Shown: positions 30,361 to 40,540 of the stretch, one piece after another | How the letters are laid out: every line of letters starts with the position of its first letter | How positions within the stretch are numbered: position 1 is the first letter of the stretch | Source of the DNA: Rhodanobacteraceae bacterium | Lineage (GTDB): Bacteria > Pseudomonadota > Gammaproteobacteria > Xanthomonadales > Rhodanobacteraceae | Assembly: GCA_027019085.1 (NCBI GenBank) | Contig: JALUXG010000029.1 | Location: forward strand, 1 to 56,786 | Direction of reading: 5' to 3' | Length of the DNA stretch: 56,786 nucleotides | The notes under the pieces: model-generated | What the model saw: the letters and a program-made list of their open reading frames with translations, nothing else | Database searches by the model: none | Told to the model about the DNA's origin: nothing | Program-made: the position numbers and the translations under genes

Positions 30361-31554
30361 ATGTTTGAACTGGTCGAAAAACTGGCACCGAATGCGGTGA
30401 TCAAGGTCATAGGCGTGGGAGGCGGTGGCGGCAATGCCGTGGCCCACATGGTGCAATCCAACATCGAGGGCGTGGAGTTCATCTGTGCCAATACCGATGC
30501 ACAGGCCATGAAGAACTGCGGTGCGAAGATTTCGCTGCAGCTCGGTGAAAACGTCACCAAGGGGCTGGGTGCAGGCGCCAATCCGGAAGTCGGCCGACAG
30601 GCCGCACTGGAGGACCGCGAACGCCTGGAGGAAATCCTGGAAGGCACCGACATGGTGTTCATCACCGCTGGCATGGGCGGCGGCACCGGCACCGGGGCGG
30701 CACCGGTGGTGGCGCAGCTGGCCAAGGAAAAGGGCATCCTCACGGTGGCAGTCGTCACCAAGCCGTTTCCTTTCGAAGGCAGCCGGCGCATGCAGGTGGC
30801 GTTGAAGGGCATCGAGGATCTGCAGCAACACGTGGATTCGCTGATCACGGTGCCCAACGAAAAGCTGCTGACCGTATTGGGTCGGGAAGTGACCCTGCTC
30901 AGCGCCTTCAAGGCCGCCAACGACGTGCTGCAGGGAGCAGTGCAGGGCATCGCCGACCTGATCACGGCCCCGGGCCTGATCAACGTCGACTTCGCCGACG
31001 TGCGTACCGTGATGAGCGAGATGGGCATGGCGATGATGGGTTCGGGCACGGCCAAGGGTGATGATCGTGCCCAGGCCGCAGCCGAAGCCGCCGTCAACAA
31101 TCCTTTGCTGGAAGACGTGAACCTGTCCGGTGCCTGCGGCATCCTGGTCAATGTCACGGCAGGACCGAACCTGACCATGCGCGAATTCGACGAGATCGGC
31201 CGTATCGTGCACGACTTCGCCAGCGAGGATGCAACGGTGGTGATCGGTACCTCGCTGGATGCCGAGCTGAAGGACGAGGTGCGTGTCACCGTGGTTGCCA
31301 CGGGACTCAACCGCTCTGCCGCGGTGCGGCAACCCTTGCGGAAGGGCATGCAGGAAGCCGGTGACAGACAGGCGCAGCAGCCACCGCGGCCCAGGGTGGT
31401 GCGTACCGGTACCGGCAATGAGGTGGTCGATTATCCCGAACCGCAGACGCAGGCACGGGTGCAGCCGAAAAGCCGAACCGAGACGGAGGCGGAAAGCGAT
31501 CCGGGCATGAACTACCTGGACATTCCGGCCTTCCTCCGTCGTCAGGCGGATTGA
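30361..31554 (+). CDS. ftsZ: Cell division GTPase FtsZ
   Basis: A 397-residue tubulin homologue that forms the Z-ring. The GTP-binding signature GMGGGTGTGAAPVVA is intact, and IKVIGVGGGGGNAV opens the domain. A linker of about 60 residues leads to the conserved C-terminal peptide YLDIPAFLRRQAD, which binds FtsA and ZipA. The start at 30361 has GGAGG eight bases upstream. Last gene of the dcw run before lpxC. Confidence 0.98.
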   Translation: MFELVEKLAPNAVIKVIGVGGGGGNAVAHMVQSNIEGVEFICANTDAQAMKNCGAKISLQLGENVTKGLGAGANPEVGRQAALEDRERLEEILEGTDMVFITAGMGGGTGTGAAPVVAQLAKEKGILTVAVVTKPFPFEGSRRMQVALKGIEDLQQHVDSLITVPNEKLLTVLGREVTLLSAFKAANDVLQGAVQGIADLITAPGLINVDFADVRTVMSEMGMAMMGSGTAKGDDRAQAAAEAAVNNPLLEDVNLSGACGILVNVTAGPNLTMREFDEIGRIVHDFASEDATVVIGTSLDAELKDEVRVTVVATGLNRSAAVRQPLRKGMQEAGDRQAQQPPRPRVVRTGTGNEVVDYPEPQTQARVQPKSRTETEAESDPGMNYLDIPAFLRRQAD

Positions 31555-31870
31555 GCCCGGGCGTCCCGGCCATGGATGCCGTGACGCGTTGCACCGGATG
31601 CGTGCCGGAACTCCCGTCCCCGGCGCGTGTCTCAGCTTCTCGTGCGGGGTGGATCGTGATCCTTTCGCGTCTGCTCCGCACGACTGTGTTCAGCACGATG
31701 CATCCCCTTCACAGGGCTCTTGACCGGCTGTGTGCACAGACCCGGAAGCAGTACACCGGAAACTGTGGCTCCGGTCACAGGCAGCGGTCATGCGCGGGTT
31801 TCTCGCTAGTTAAAACTGTGTTAGCCTTTCCACCACTTTGGGCTGCTGTGCCCATTCAAAGGATGCAGGC
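31555..31870. other. ftsZ-lpxC intergenic region
   Basis: 316 nt without a credible gene. It holds a hairpin, ACCGGA-N9-TCCGGT (31755-31775), and an AT-richer stretch, CTAGTTAAAACTGTGTTAGCCT (about 31806-31827, split here for description), which could carry an lpxC promoter with an extended -10 TGTGTTAGCCT. No clear -35 is seen. Confidence 0.4.
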
Positions 31871-32782
31871 ATGATCAAGCAGCGCACACTCAAGAACGTC
31901 ATTCGCGCCACAGGCGTCGGCCTGCACACGGGTGACAAGGTCTACATGACCCTGCGCCCGGCCTCCGTCAATACCGGCATCGTCTTCCGGCGGACCGATC
32001 TGGACGAACCGGTCGAGATTCCCTCGCGCTGCGAACATGTCGGAGATACCCGGCTCTCCAGCACGCTGGTCAAGGACGGTGTGCGCGTGGGCACCGTCGA
32101 GCACCTGATGTCGGCGATGGCCGGTCTGGGCATCGACAACGCCTATGTCGACCTCTCGGCGCCCGAAGTGCCGATCATGGACGGCAGTGCCGGTCCCTTC
32201 GTGTTCCTGCTGCAGTCGGCGGGCATCGAGGAGCAGGAGGCGCCCAAGCGATTCATCCGCATCAAGAAGCCGGTGCGCGTCGAGGACGGCGACAAGTGGG
32301 CGCGCTTCGAACCGTTCGATGGTTTCAAGGTCGGCTTCTCGATCGACTTCAATCATCCGATCTTCACCGACCGCACCTCCAGCGCCGAAATCGACTTTTC
32401 CACGACCTCGTTCGTGAAGGAAGTGTCCCGCGCGCGTACCTTCGGCTTCATGCGCGACATCGAGATGCTGCGCGAGCGCAACCTGGGCCTGGGCGGCTCC
32501 ATGGACAATGCCGTGGTGCTCGACGACTACCGTGTCCTCAACGAGGACGGCCTGCGCTACGAGGACGAGTTCGTCAAGCACAAGATCCTCGACGCCATTG
32601 GCGACCTTTACATGCTCGGACACAGCCTGATCGGTGCCTTCTACGGTCACAAGTCCGGGCACGAGTTGAACAACAAGCTGCTGCGCGCCCTGGAAGCCGA
32701 TGCCCATGCCTGGGAAGAAGTCTGCTTCGACGACCCCGAACTGGCGCCCATCTCCTACGTGCATCCGGCGCAGGCTGTCTGA
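31871..32782 (+). CDS. lpxC: UDP-3-O-acyl-GlcNAc deacetylase LpxC
   Basis: A 303-residue zinc amidase for the first committed step of lipid A synthesis. It opens with [20 protein letters not shown], the family start. Zinc and catalytic residues are visible in [10 protein letters not shown] (Glu, His), [15 protein letters not shown] (His, Asp) and [13 protein letters not shown] (His). The start at 31871 has AAGGA upstream. It follows ftsZ as in most gammaproteobacteria but with a 316-nt gap suggesting its own promoter. Confidence 0.97.
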   Translation: MIKQRTLKNVIRATGVGLHTGDKVYMTLRPASVNTGIVFRRTDLDEPVEIPSRCEHVGDTRLSSTLVKDGVRVGTVEHLMSAMAGLGIDNAYVDLSAPEVPIMDGSAGPFVFLLQSAGIEEQEAPKRFIRIKKPVRVEDGDKWARFEPFDGFKVGFSIDFNHPIFTDRTSSAEIDFSTTSFVKEVSRARTFGFMRDIEMLRERNLGLGGSMDNAVVLDDYRVLNEDGLRYEDEFVKHKILDAIGDLYMLGHSLIGAFYGHKSGHELNNKLLRALEADAHAWEEVCFDDPELAPISYVHPAQAV

Positions 32783-32862
32783 CGCCGTCCCGCAAACATC
32801 CGTGCAGGCGCAGGAAGTCCTCCTTCCGTGAAGCGTGCCTGCATGTCCGCGCAACATAGCCC

Positions 32863-32933
32863 GTCTCGTGAATTCATGAGACGCACACCTTTGCGTCTAG
32901 GCTGAACGTGATATAAAGCGCGACACGCGTCGC
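32863..32933. other. Overlapping hairpins downstream of lpxC
   Basis: Three dyads follow lpxC: GTCTC-N10-GAGAC, which is a near-palindrome centred on TGAATTCA (32863-32882); AGACGCA-CACCTT-TGCGTCT (32879-32898); and GCGAC-ACGC-GTCGC (32920-32933). The first two share the AGAC bases, so they cannot form at once. The second is the best terminator candidate for lpxC. A possible promoter, TTTGCG-N16-TATAAA (32890-32917), reads rightward. The rest of the 221-nt gap shows no gene. Confidence 0.45.
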
Positions 32934-33003
32934 AATCGTGATGCGTGGTTTCCTGAACAATCAGTAGCCTGGCGGGTACAGCTGGGGCGACATGACAAGA
33001 GGG

Positions 33004-33474
33004 TCAAGCGGCTCCGTTGTCATCGCCAGCCTGCGAAGCCAGTTCAAGGAACAGGGCCCTGAGTTCGTGGTCCGACAGGGACTGTGCTGCGTTGCGAAGG
33101 TGTTTCGCCGCGGCGTCGGGGAGGTGTTTTTTCCCGGGCGGCGAAGAACGGTCTTCCGGGAACGGGACTACCTTCACGATCAGCTCCGTTCCCGGCTCGC
33201 ACAGCGCGCCGGCGGCGGCAAGCAATTCGGCGTGATGCAGGCGAAGACGTGAGGCAACGGCGGGCGTGGGCGCCAGGAAGACCAGTCGCAGTGCGCGCAC
33301 ATCGGCCAGCCTGACATGCGCGCGCAGGGCTTCCGGCAGGACGCTGCGCAGTTGCAGATCAAGTCGGGACAGCGCCATGGCGCGTTTTCGCAGGGATGCG
33401 ACAGGGGCGCAGTCACCCACCGCCTTCGCAGGGCTTTGAGGGGCATGGGCGGATGGCGGTGACTGGGAAGGCAT
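33004..33474 (-). CDS. dciA: DUF721 family protein, DciA-like
   Basis: A 156-residue protein with the DUF721 core (about residues 35-130; LRSVLPEALRAHVRLADVRALRLVFLAPTPAVASRLRLHHAELL, described by its parts as an RNA/DNA-binding KH-like fold). DUF721 proteins are DciA, the ancestral loader or operator of the DnaB helicase in bacteria lacking DnaC. Start 33474 (MPSQSPPSAH) is preferred; longer frames run into the divergent gene. It is divergent from the M23 peptidase gene, with only 36 nt between. This location between lpxC and secA is usual in Xanthomonadales. Confidence 0.78.
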   Translation of the reverse strand: MPSQSPPSAHAPQSPAKAVGDCAPVASLRKRAMALSRLDLQLRSVLPEALRAHVRLADVRALRLVFLAPTPAVASRLRLHHAELLAAAGALCEPGTELIVKVVPFPEDRSSPPGKKHLPDAAAKHLRNAAQSLSDHELRALFLELASQAGDDNGAA

Positions 33475-33510
33475 GACAACGGATCCAGAACTCGAAAGAT
33501 TGGCCAGGCA

Positions 33511-34449
33511 ATGCAGATCATACTCGTACCCCGCAACAGGCAAGCTCCACGAACCCTTGATACCTCCGATCGGCGGCTGCGACTACGCGTGAGCGCATGG
33601 GCTGCCCTGGCCTGCGTGCTGCTGACGGGGCTGGGTGCGGCGGTGGCGCTGGCCGTGGTTCGCCCCCAGGCAACCGCGGTGCATGAAATCCAGTCCATGC
33701 AGCGCACGCTCCAGGCCCAGCAGCAGCAACTCCACGAGCTGCGCGCCAATGCGCATCGGGACATCAATGCGCTGGCCGTCAAGCTGGGTGACCTGCAAGC
33801 CCAGGCGGTACGCCTCGATGCGCTCGGCGAGCGCCTGACCAAGGCCGGCAAGCTGAATCCGGCCGAATTCGATTTCGATCAACCGCCTGCTGTCGGTGGC
33901 CCGGAAGATGCCGGCGAGAGCAGCTATGCATTGCCCCAGACCCTGGTTGGGAACATCGACGCGCTGTCGACGAAGTTCGAGCGTCAGCAGGCCCAGCTCA
34001 AGGCCCTCGAAGACCTCCTGCTCGACCGCAAGCTGGCATCGAGCCTGCGCCCCGCCGGCATGCCCGTCAGTGGCTACATCTCCTCGTATTTCGGTTACCG
34101 CACAGACCCGTTCAATGGTCATCGCGAGTTCCATTCCGGCCTGGACATCGCCACTCCGATCGGCACCCGGGTTCACGCCGTGGCCGAGGGCATCGTGACC
34201 TATGCCGGCGAACGCAGCGGGTACGGGAAAGTGGTGGAGATCGACCACGGCAATGGCTACATGACGCGCTTCGCCCACAACAGCAAGTTGCTGGTGCACG
34301 TCGGCGAACGCGTGCGGGTGGGACAGGTCATCTCCTTGTCTGGCGATACCGGACGTTCGACCGGGCCGCACCTGCATTTCGAGGTGTGGTACAAGGGCCG
34401 GGTGACCAATCCGCTGGCCTTCGTGCGCAGCCACCGCAAGGGCTCGTAG
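33511..34449 (+). CDS. M23 (LytM) family peptidase, membrane-anchored
   Basis: A 312-residue protein with an N-terminal membrane helix (about 28-50; ALACVLLTGLGAAVALAVV), a coiled coil (about 55-110; rich in Gln, as in TLQAQQQQLHELR) and a C-terminal LytM domain (from about 185). Zinc ligands are complete: FHSGLDIA (HxxxD) and HLHFE. It is therefore either an active peptidoglycan endopeptidase or an amidase regulator that kept the motif. It precedes secA by 139 nt. Confidence 0.92.
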   Translation: MQIILVPRNRQAPRTLDTSDRRLRLRVSAWAALACVLLTGLGAAVALAVVRPQATAVHEIQSMQRTLQAQQQQLHELRANAHRDINALAVKLGDLQAQAVRLDALGERLTKAGKLNPAEFDFDQPPAVGGPEDAGESSYALPQTLVGNIDALSTKFERQQAQLKALEDLLLDRKLASSLRPAGMPVSGYISSYFGYRTDPFNGHREFHSGLDIATPIGTRVHAVAEGIVTYAGERSGYGKVVEIDHGNGYMTRFAHNSKLLVHVGERVRVGQVISLSGDTGRSTGPHLHFEVWYKGRVTNPLAFVRSHRKGS

Positions 34450-34588
34450 CGTATACGGCGTCCCGCTGGCTTGAATCGGCTGTCCCCGACCACCATGCGT
34501 CATGGGGCAGTCTCGTGGTGCGCGTAGTATCATTGTCGATTCGACCACGAGCGCGACGGTCCTTCGTTCACCCCAATCCGGATTTTCG

Positions 34589-37303
34589 ATGTTCAATCGC
34601 CTACTGACGAGCCTGTTCGGCAGCCGCAATGACCGGGTGCTGCGCCAATTGTCCCGTGTCGTTACCCGTATCAATGCGCTCGAACCCGAGTACAAGAAGC
34701 TTTCCGACGCCGACCTGCGTGCCAACACCGATGCGTTTCGCAAGCGGCTTGCCGATGGCGAGACGCTAGACCAGTTGCTTCCCGAGGCGTTTGCCACGGT
34801 GCGCGAGGCTTCCAGGCGCGTGCTCGGGATGCGTCATTACGACGTGCAGCTGATCGGCGGCATGGTGCTGCATCAGGGGAAGATCGCCGAAATGCGGACC
34901 GGCGAGGGCAAGACCCTGGTGGCGACCCTGCCGGTGTACCTGAATGCCCTGGAAGGCAAGGGCGTCCACGTGGTCACCGTGAACGATTACCTGGCCCGGC
35001 GCGATGCCAAACAGATGGGCAAGGTCTACGGATTTCTGGGGTTGAAGACCGGTGTGGTCTGGCCTGAAATGGACCCCGAGGACAAGCATGCCGCCTATGC
35101 CTGCGACATCACCTACGGCACCAACAACGAATTCGGCTTCGATTACCTGCGCGACAACATGGCGTTGTCGGCGGACCAGCGCTACCAGCGTGGCCTGCAT
35201 TATGCGATCGTCGATGAGGTTGACTCGATCCTGATCGACGAGGCGCGGACACCGCTGATCATTTCGGGTCCGGCGGAAGATTCGCCCCAGCTGTACGTCG
35301 CGGTCAACAAGGTCGTGCCGCAAATGCGCCGCCAGGAGACCGAGGACGGCGAAGGCGACTACTGGGCAGACGAAAAGCAGAAACAGGTGCATATGTCCGA
35401 AGAGGGCATGGAGCACGCCGAGCAACTGCTGGCCAGTGCCGGCGTCATAGCACCGGACACCAGCCTGTACGACTCGGCCAACCTGGCCGTGGTGCATCAC
35501 CTCAATGCGGCCTTGCGGGCCCATGCGCTGTACCAGCGCGACACCGACTACATCGTGCGTGACGGCGAGGTGATCATCGTCGACGAGTTCACCGGCCGCA
35601 CGCTGGCCGGGCGGCGCTGGTCGGACGGCCTGCACCAGGCGGTGGAAGCCAAGGAAGGGGTGCCCATCCAGCGCGAGAACCAGACACTGGCAACTGTCAC
35701 GTTCCAGAACCTGTTCCGCATGTACGACAAATTGTCAGGCATGACCGGTACCGCCGACACGGAAGCCTACGAATTCCAGTCGATCTACAGTCTTGAAGTG
35801 GTGGTGATTCCCACCAACGAACCCATGATCCGCAAGGATCATCCGGACGTCGTCTTCCTCAGCCAGGAATACAAGTTCAAGGCCATCATCGAGGACATCC
35901 GCGATTGCAAGAAGCGTGGCCAGCCGGTACTGGTGGGTACCACTTCGATCGAGGTGTCCGAGCTGCTGTCCAATGAATTGCGCAAGCAGGGCGTCCAGCA
36001 TGAGGTGCTTAACGCCAAGCAGCATGAGCGGGAAGCGCACATCGTTGCCCAGGCCGGTGCACCCGGTTCGGTGACCATCGCCACCAACATGGCCGGGCGC
36101 GGAACCGACATCGTGCTGGGTGGCAGTCTGGAGGTCGATCTGGCCGCGCTGTCGGAGGATGCCACCGATGCCGACCGCGAGCGGGTGCGGGCCGAGTGGC
36201 AGAAACGCCATGAACAGGTGGTGGCCGCAGGCGGCTTGCACATCATCGGAACCGAACGGCACGAATCGCGGCGCATCGACAATCAGCTGCGTGGCCGTTC
36301 GGGCCGCCAGGGTGATCCCGGTTCCTCGCGCTTCTACCTGTCGCTGCAGGACAACCTGGTGCGCATCTTTGCCGGAGAACGCGTGGGGCGGTGGATGCGC
36401 ATGTTCGGCATGAAGGAGGAAGATGCGCTCGAGGACAAGATGATCAGTCGTCAGATCGAAAAGGCGCAGCGCAAGGTCGAGCAGCACAACTTCGATATCC
36501 GCAAGCATCTTCTGGAGTTCGACGACACGGCCAATGACCAGCGCAAGGTGATCTATCGGCAACGCCGTGAACTGCTGGAGCAGGAAGACGTTTCCGCCAC
36601 CATCCGCGACATTCGCGAAGATGTGTTCACCTCGCTCGTGCAGGCTTATGTGCCACCGGAAAGCGTGGACGATCAGTGGGACCTGCCTGGCCTGGATCGT
36701 GTCCTGGAGAGCGAGTACGGCCTGCGTCTGGGTTTGCCGCATTGGGTGGAAACGCACGAGGAAATCGATGCCGAGGGCATACTCGAGCATGTCCGCGAGT
36801 CTGCCGACAAGCTGTTTGCCGAGCGCGAGCAGCAGATCGGCGCGGAAACCATGCGACAACTCGAGAAACACATCATGCTATCGGTGCTGGACGATGCCTG
36901 GAAGGAGCATCTGGCGAGCATGGATTACCTGCGCCAGAGCATCCATCTGCGCAGCTACGCCCAGCAGCAGCCCAAGCAGGAGTTCAAGCGCGAATCGTTC
37001 CTGCTGTTCTCGAAGATGCTCGACCGGATCAAGAACGAAGTCACCCAGATGCTGGCGCGGATCAGGATCCGCAGCGAGGAGGAAGTCGCTGCGATGGAGG
37101 AGGAACAGCGTCGCCAGGCACAGGCCAAGACCCTGCAGTACCAGCATGCCGAGGCCAATGTGATGCCCCAGGGCGGTGAGGACGGGGAGTCGACGGTGCA
37201 GGAAACCCCGGTAGTGCGTTCCGGACCCAAGGTTGGACGCAACGAGCCATGTCCTTGCGGCTCGGGCCGTAAATACAAGCATTGCCACGGGCGCCTGAGT
37301 TGA
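34589..37303 (+). CDS. secA: Preprotein translocase ATPase SecA
   Basis: A 904-residue motor that drives proteins through SecYEG. Walker A is [14 protein letters not shown]; the DEAD-like Walker B is [27 protein letters not shown] and [17 protein letters not shown] are motifs of NBD2. The C-terminal zinc finger that binds SecB and lipid is present ([14 protein letters not shown]). Start 34589 ([16 protein letters not shown]) matches the family N terminus; 29 further codons upstream are open but not conserved. Confidence 0.98.
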   Translation: MFNRLLTSLFGSRNDRVLRQLSRVVTRINALEPEYKKLSDADLRANTDAFRKRLADGETLDQLLPEAFATVREASRRVLGMRHYDVQLIGGMVLHQGKIAEMRTGEGKTLVATLPVYLNALEGKGVHVVTVNDYLARRDAKQMGKVYGFLGLKTGVVWPEMDPEDKHAAYACDITYGTNNEFGFDYLRDNMALSADQRYQRGLHYAIVDEVDSILIDEARTPLIISGPAEDSPQLYVAVNKVVPQMRRQETEDGEGDYWADEKQKQVHMSEEGMEHAEQLLASAGVIAPDTSLYDSANLAVVHHLNAALRAHALYQRDTDYIVRDGEVIIVDEFTGRTLAGRRWSDGLHQAVEAKEGVPIQRENQTLATVTFQNLFRMYDKLSGMTGTADTEAYEFQSIYSLEVVVIPTNEPMIRKDHPDVVFLSQEYKFKAIIEDIRDCKKRGQPVLVGTTSIEVSELLSNELRKQGVQHEVLNAKQHEREAHIVAQAGAPGSVTIATNMAGRGTDIVLGGSLEVDLAALSEDATDADRERVRAEWQKRHEQVVAAGGLHIIGTERHESRRIDNQLRGRSGRQGDPGSSRFYLSLQDNLVRIFAGERVGRWMRMFGMKEEDALEDKMISRQIEKAQRKVEQHNFDIRKHLLEFDDTANDQRKVIYRQRRELLEQEDVSATIRDIREDVFTSLVQAYVPPESVDDQWDLPGLDRVLESEYGLRLGLPHWVETHEEIDAEGILEHVRESADKLFAEREQQIGAETMRQLEKHIMLSVLDDAWKEHLASMDYLRQSIHLRSYAQQQPKQEFKRESFLLFSKMLDRIKNEVTQMLARIRIRSEEEVAAMEEEQRRQAQAKTLQYQHAEANVMPQGGEDGESTVQETPVVRSGPKVGRNEPCPCGSGRKYKHCHGRLS

Positions 37304-37308
37304 CGTTA

Positions 37309-37336
37309 CCCTGCCCCGATCTGTTCGGGCGCAGGG
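37309..37336. terminator. Hairpin between convergent secA and apaH
   Basis: CCCTGC-CCCGA and TCGGG-CGCAGGG pair (37309-37336) with one mismatch or bulge around the loop TCTGT, five bases after the secA stop. No T-run follows. It lies where secA and apaH converge, so a bidirectional terminator role is plausible. Confidence 0.5.
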
Positions 37337-37375
37337 GTGTCACTGGTGGGGTCGCAGGCCTGCAGTCAGGTCTGC

Positions 37376-38230
37376 TCAGTCGTCCTGCCCGTTGCGACCG
37401 CGGTGCGGTTCGGCGTGGACGCTGATCACTTGCGGTTCGGGCTCGTCGCCGTCCAGACGCAGTGCAGTCAGGCGCCCACCCCACACGCACCCGGTGTCGA
37501 TCGCATGCACTCCAAGGCCGAGGAACAGCCCGAGAGTCGACCAGTGGCCACAGACGATGCGGGTATCACGCTGGCGCATGCCGGGTACCGCAAACCAAGG
37601 ATACAGCCCGGGACTTTGTGTGCCGGGCCGGCCCTTGCAGCCAAAATCGATGCGCCCGCGGACATCGCAAAATCGCATGCGCGTGAGTACATTGATGGCC
37701 GCGCGCATGCGGGCCTCGTTTGGCTGTTTGGGTGACCAGGTATTGGGCGTGTTTCCGAACATCCTGCCCAGCAGGCGCTTGTGCTTGCCGCCGTGCAGTT
37801 GCTGCTCCACTTCCCGTGCGGCACGGCGCGCCTGGCGCATCGTCCATCGTGGTGCAAGCCCGGCATGGATCATGGTCCAGCCCAGCTCGGGATCCTCGTG
37901 AAGCAGGGGCTGCATGCGCAGCCATTCCAGCAGGTCGGGGGCGTCCTCGGCGAACAGCACCTCGCGCAATTCCGGGTTCACCTTGCGCTGGGCGTCGCGC
38001 TTGCGCTGGGCGATGGCCAGCAGGCTCAAGTCATGGTTGCCCAGCGTGACCACCGCACTGTCGCGCAGTTCATGCACCGTGCGCAGCACGCGCAGCGATT
38101 CTCCGCCGCGATTGACCAGGTCGCCACAAAACCACAGGCGATCTGCCGCCGGGTCGAATGCCAGCTTGTCCAGCAGGCGTTGCAGTTCCGGATAGCATCC
38201 CTGCACGTCGCCGATTGCATAGACGGCCAT
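37376..38230 (-). CDS. apaH: Symmetrical diadenosine tetraphosphatase ApaH
   Basis: A 284-residue calcineurin-like phosphoesterase that cleaves Ap4A to two ADP; in E. coli it also removes Np4 caps from RNA. Metal-ligand motifs: AIGDVQGCYPEL, FCGDLVNRGGESL and TLGNHDLSLLAIA. WSPKQPNEARMRAAINVLTRMRF is family-typical. Start 38230 (MAVYAIGDVQG) is correct; a longer frame runs antisense through apaG. It follows apaG by 28 nt. Confidence 0.95.
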   Translation of the reverse strand: MAVYAIGDVQGCYPELQRLLDKLAFDPAADRLWFCGDLVNRGGESLRVLRTVHELRDSAVVTLGNHDLSLLAIAQRKRDAQRKVNPELREVLFAEDAPDLLEWLRMQPLLHEDPELGWTMIHAGLAPRWTMRQARRAAREVEQQLHGGKHKRLLGRMFGNTPNTWSPKQPNEARMRAAINVLTRMRFCDVRGRIDFGCKGRPGTQSPGLYPWFAVPGMRQRDTRIVCGHWSTLGLFLGLGVHAIDTGCVWGGRLTALRLDGDEPEPQVISVHAEPHRGRNGQDD

Positions 38231-38258
38231 CAGGAACGGTACTCCACGATCGCCGGTC

Positions 38259-38642
38259 TCAATGCAGGGTACGCGGTATGGACAGGGTGAATTGCGGTAT
38301 TTCCGCCTGGAAATGGGTGCCGTCGTCGGCGACCAGCTGGTAGCTGCCGCGCATGGTGCCGACATCGGTACGCAGGATGGCGCCCGAGGTGTATTCGTAG
38401 TCGTCGCCGGGACGCATCCACGGCTGTTCGCCGACCACGCCCTCGCCGCGGACCTCCTCGGTACTGCCATGGGCGTCGGTGATCAGCCAGTGACGCTTGA
38501 TGAGCTGGACTGGAATACGCCCGGTATTGTGCAGCCTGATGGTATAGGTAAACACGAAATGGTCGTCCTCCGGCCGCGACTTGCCGGCATCGAAACAGGT
38601 GAGTACTTCAACCGCGAGGGAATAGGGACTGGTGTCTTTCAT
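38259..38642 (-). CDS. apaG: ApaG (DUF525) protein
   Basis: A 127-residue fibronectin-like beta-sandwich protein. Signatures: YTIRLHNTGRIPVQLIKRHWLITDA, with the diagnostic VRGEGVVGEQP and the loop RPGDDYEYTSGA. It is encoded together with apaH and rsmA in many gammaproteobacteria; ApaG proteins bind divalent cations and pyrophosphate-containing ligands, but their exact role is not settled. The gap to rsmA is 105 nt. Confidence 0.95.
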   Translation of the reverse strand: MKDTSPYSLAVEVLTCFDAGKSRPEDDHFVFTYTIRLHNTGRIPVQLIKRHWLITDAHGSTEEVRGEGVVGEQPWMRPGDDYEYTSGAILRTDVGTMRGSYQLVADDGTHFQAEIPQFTLSIPRTLH

Positions 38643-38747
38643 GCCCCGATTGTCCGGTACCTCCGTGTGCCGGGCAAGTCCGGAACGGAAGGGCTGCGGA
38701 CCTGGGGATGTTCTGAACAGGCCTGCGTAGACTTGTTCAGAGCATCC

Positions 38748-39515
38748 TCAGAGGGCTTTCGTCAAGCGGATGAAGTCGGCAGGGGACAGTGTCTCGGCGC
38801 GTGCCCGCGGGTCGATGCCGGTCTCGGCGATGCGTTCGGCGGACAGCAGTGGCGACAGTGCATTGGACAGGGTCTTGCGACGCTGCGAGAAGGCCGTGCG
38901 TACCACGCGGGAAAGGCTGTCCGCGTCGACATCCGGCCGCTGATCCGGTGCCCGGGGGCGCAGACGCACCACGGCCGAATCGACTTTCGGTGGCGGCCGG
39001 AATGCCCCGGGTGGCACGGTGAACAGCTGCGTGACCTCGCACACGAGCTGCAGCATCACGCTGAGCCTTCCGTAGATCCGGTTTCCGGGTGCTGCGGCCA
39101 TGCGCTGGACGACCTCCTTCTGCAGCATGAAGTGCATGTCGGTCAGTGCATCGATATGGTGCAGGCAGTGGAAAAGAATCGGACTGGAGATGTAGTAGGG
39201 CAGGTTGCCGACCACGCGTAGTGGCCTGTCTCCCGCCAGTGCGCTCAGGTCGACGCTCAGCACATCGGCTTCGATGATTTCGAGCCGGCCGCATGAGGCT
39301 GCCTTGTTCCGCAGATCGGGGATCAGGTCGCGATCCAGTTCGATCGCCGTGAGCTCGCCTGTTGCGGCCAGCAGGGGCAGGGTCAGTGCCCCCGGGCCGG
39401 GACCGATTTCGACCAGCCGGTCGCCGGGTTGCGGGGCAATGGCCGCCACCATGCGGTCCAGATAGGATCGTTCATGCAGGAAATGCTGGCCGAAATGCTT
39501 CTTGGCCCGGCTCAT
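38748..39515 (-). CDS. rsmA: 16S rRNA dimethyladenosine transferase RsmA (KsgA)
   Basis: A 255-residue SAM-dependent methyltransferase that dimethylates A1518 and A1519 of 16S rRNA in late 30S assembly. Motifs: KHFGQHFLHERSYLDRM at the N terminus, SAM-binding LVEIGPGPGALTLPLL, and the catalytic NLPYYISSPILFH (NLPY). The start overlaps the pdxA stop by 4 nt (ATGA). Confidence 0.97.
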   Translation of the reverse strand: MSRAKKHFGQHFLHERSYLDRMVAAIAPQPGDRLVEIGPGPGALTLPLLAATGELTAIELDRDLIPDLRNKAASCGRLEIIEADVLSVDLSALAGDRPLRVVGNLPYYISSPILFHCLHHIDALTDMHFMLQKEVVQRMAAAPGNRIYGRLSVMLQLVCEVTQLFTVPPGAFRPPPKVDSAVVRLRPRAPDQRPDVDADSLSRVVRTAFSQRRKTLSNALSPLLSAERIAETGIDPRARAETLSPADFIRLTKAL

Positions 39516-40540
39516 CGGGTGTCGTTCCGGCGGCCGGCAGCCACCAGCCGGAGCGCCATGCGTGCGGCCGCGAACATGCTGGATGGGTCGGCGCGACCGG
39601 TGCCAGCCAGGTCCAGGGCGGTGCCGTGGTCGACGGAAGTGCGCACGAAGGGCAGTCCGAGGGTGATGTTGACGGTGCGTTCGAAGGCTTCGCTCTTGAG
39701 CACGGGCAGCGCCTGGTCGTGATACATCGCCAGCACGGCATCGTAGCGGCGGCGCTGTTCGGGCACGAATGCGGTATCGGCCGGAAGCGGACCGATGAGG
39801 TCGAGTCCCTCCGCACGCAGGGAATCCAGTGCCGGCTGGATGATCTCGATTTCCTCCCGGCCAAGATGACCGCCTTCCCCGGCATGCGGGTTCAGGCCGA
39901 GCACGGCAAGGATGGGATGTTCGATGGCAAAGCGTTCCTCGAGTGCATGCGCGACGATGCCCAGGGTTTCACGCAGCAATTCGATGTTCAGTGCATCAGG
40001 CACCAGGCGCAGCGGCAGGTGGGTGGTGGCCAGGGCCACGCGCAGCGGCGGTCGACCGGGCGCCTCCTCGCTGGCCAGCAGCATCACCACGCTGGAATGG
40101 GTTCGCCGGGCCAGGAATTCGGTATGGCCCGTGAATGAATGCCCGGCCTCGTTGATGACCGACTTTTGCACCGGACCGGTGACCAGGGCGTCAAGATCGC
40201 CCCGCAAGCAGGCGTCGACGGCATGCTCCAGCACGGCCAGCACCTGGCCAGCATTGCGGGGATCGGGACTGCCGGCCGTTTCCCGGATTGCCAGGGGGTG
40301 ATGGCGCACGCGCAACTGCCCGGGTCCGCGCTGGGCAAGGGGCGTGCCGTCATCCTCGACCAGTTCCAGGTTCACCCCACAGTTGGCTGCCGTGCGTTGC
40401 AACTGGTCGGCGTCGGCCAGGGCGACCAGGTCCGCCTGCAGCGGTTGCTGGGCAAGCCGTACCACCAGTTCGGCGCCAATTCCGGCCGGCTCGCCGGCAG
40501 TCACGGCGAGCCGCGGCAGGGGAGCCGCGGCCGATTGCAT
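39512..40540 (-). CDS. pdxA: 4-hydroxythreonine-4-phosphate dehydrogenase PdxA
   Basis: A 342-residue NAD-dependent enzyme of pyridoxal 5'-phosphate synthesis. VTAGEPAGIG starts the family fold. The metal-ligand histidines lie in GHSFTGHTEFLA and in AMYHDQALPVLK near the end; LNPHAGEGGHLGREE is diagnostic. It is linked to surA by an overlapping stop/start (TGATG) and to rsmA by ATGA. Confidence 0.96.
   Translation of the reverse strand: MQSAAAPLPRLAVTAGEPAGIGAELVVRLAQQPLQADLVALADADQLQRTAANCGVNLELVEDDGTPLAQRGPGQLRVRHHPLAIRETAGSPDPRNAGQVLAVLEHAVDACLRGDLDALVTGPVQKSVINEAGHSFTGHTEFLARRTHSSVVMLLASEEAPGRPPLRVALATTHLPLRLVPDALNIELLRETLGIVAHALEERFAIEHPILAVLGLNPHAGEGGHLGREEIEIIQPALDSLRAEGLDLIGPLPADTAFVPEQRRRYDAVLAMYHDQALPVLKSEAFERTVNITLGLPFVRTSVDHGTALDLAGTGRADPSSMFAAARMALRLVAAGRRNDTR

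Noticed and set aside
28939..31332. 797-codon minus-strand frame opposite ftsA/ftsZ
   Set aside because: Antisense shadow of two certain genes.
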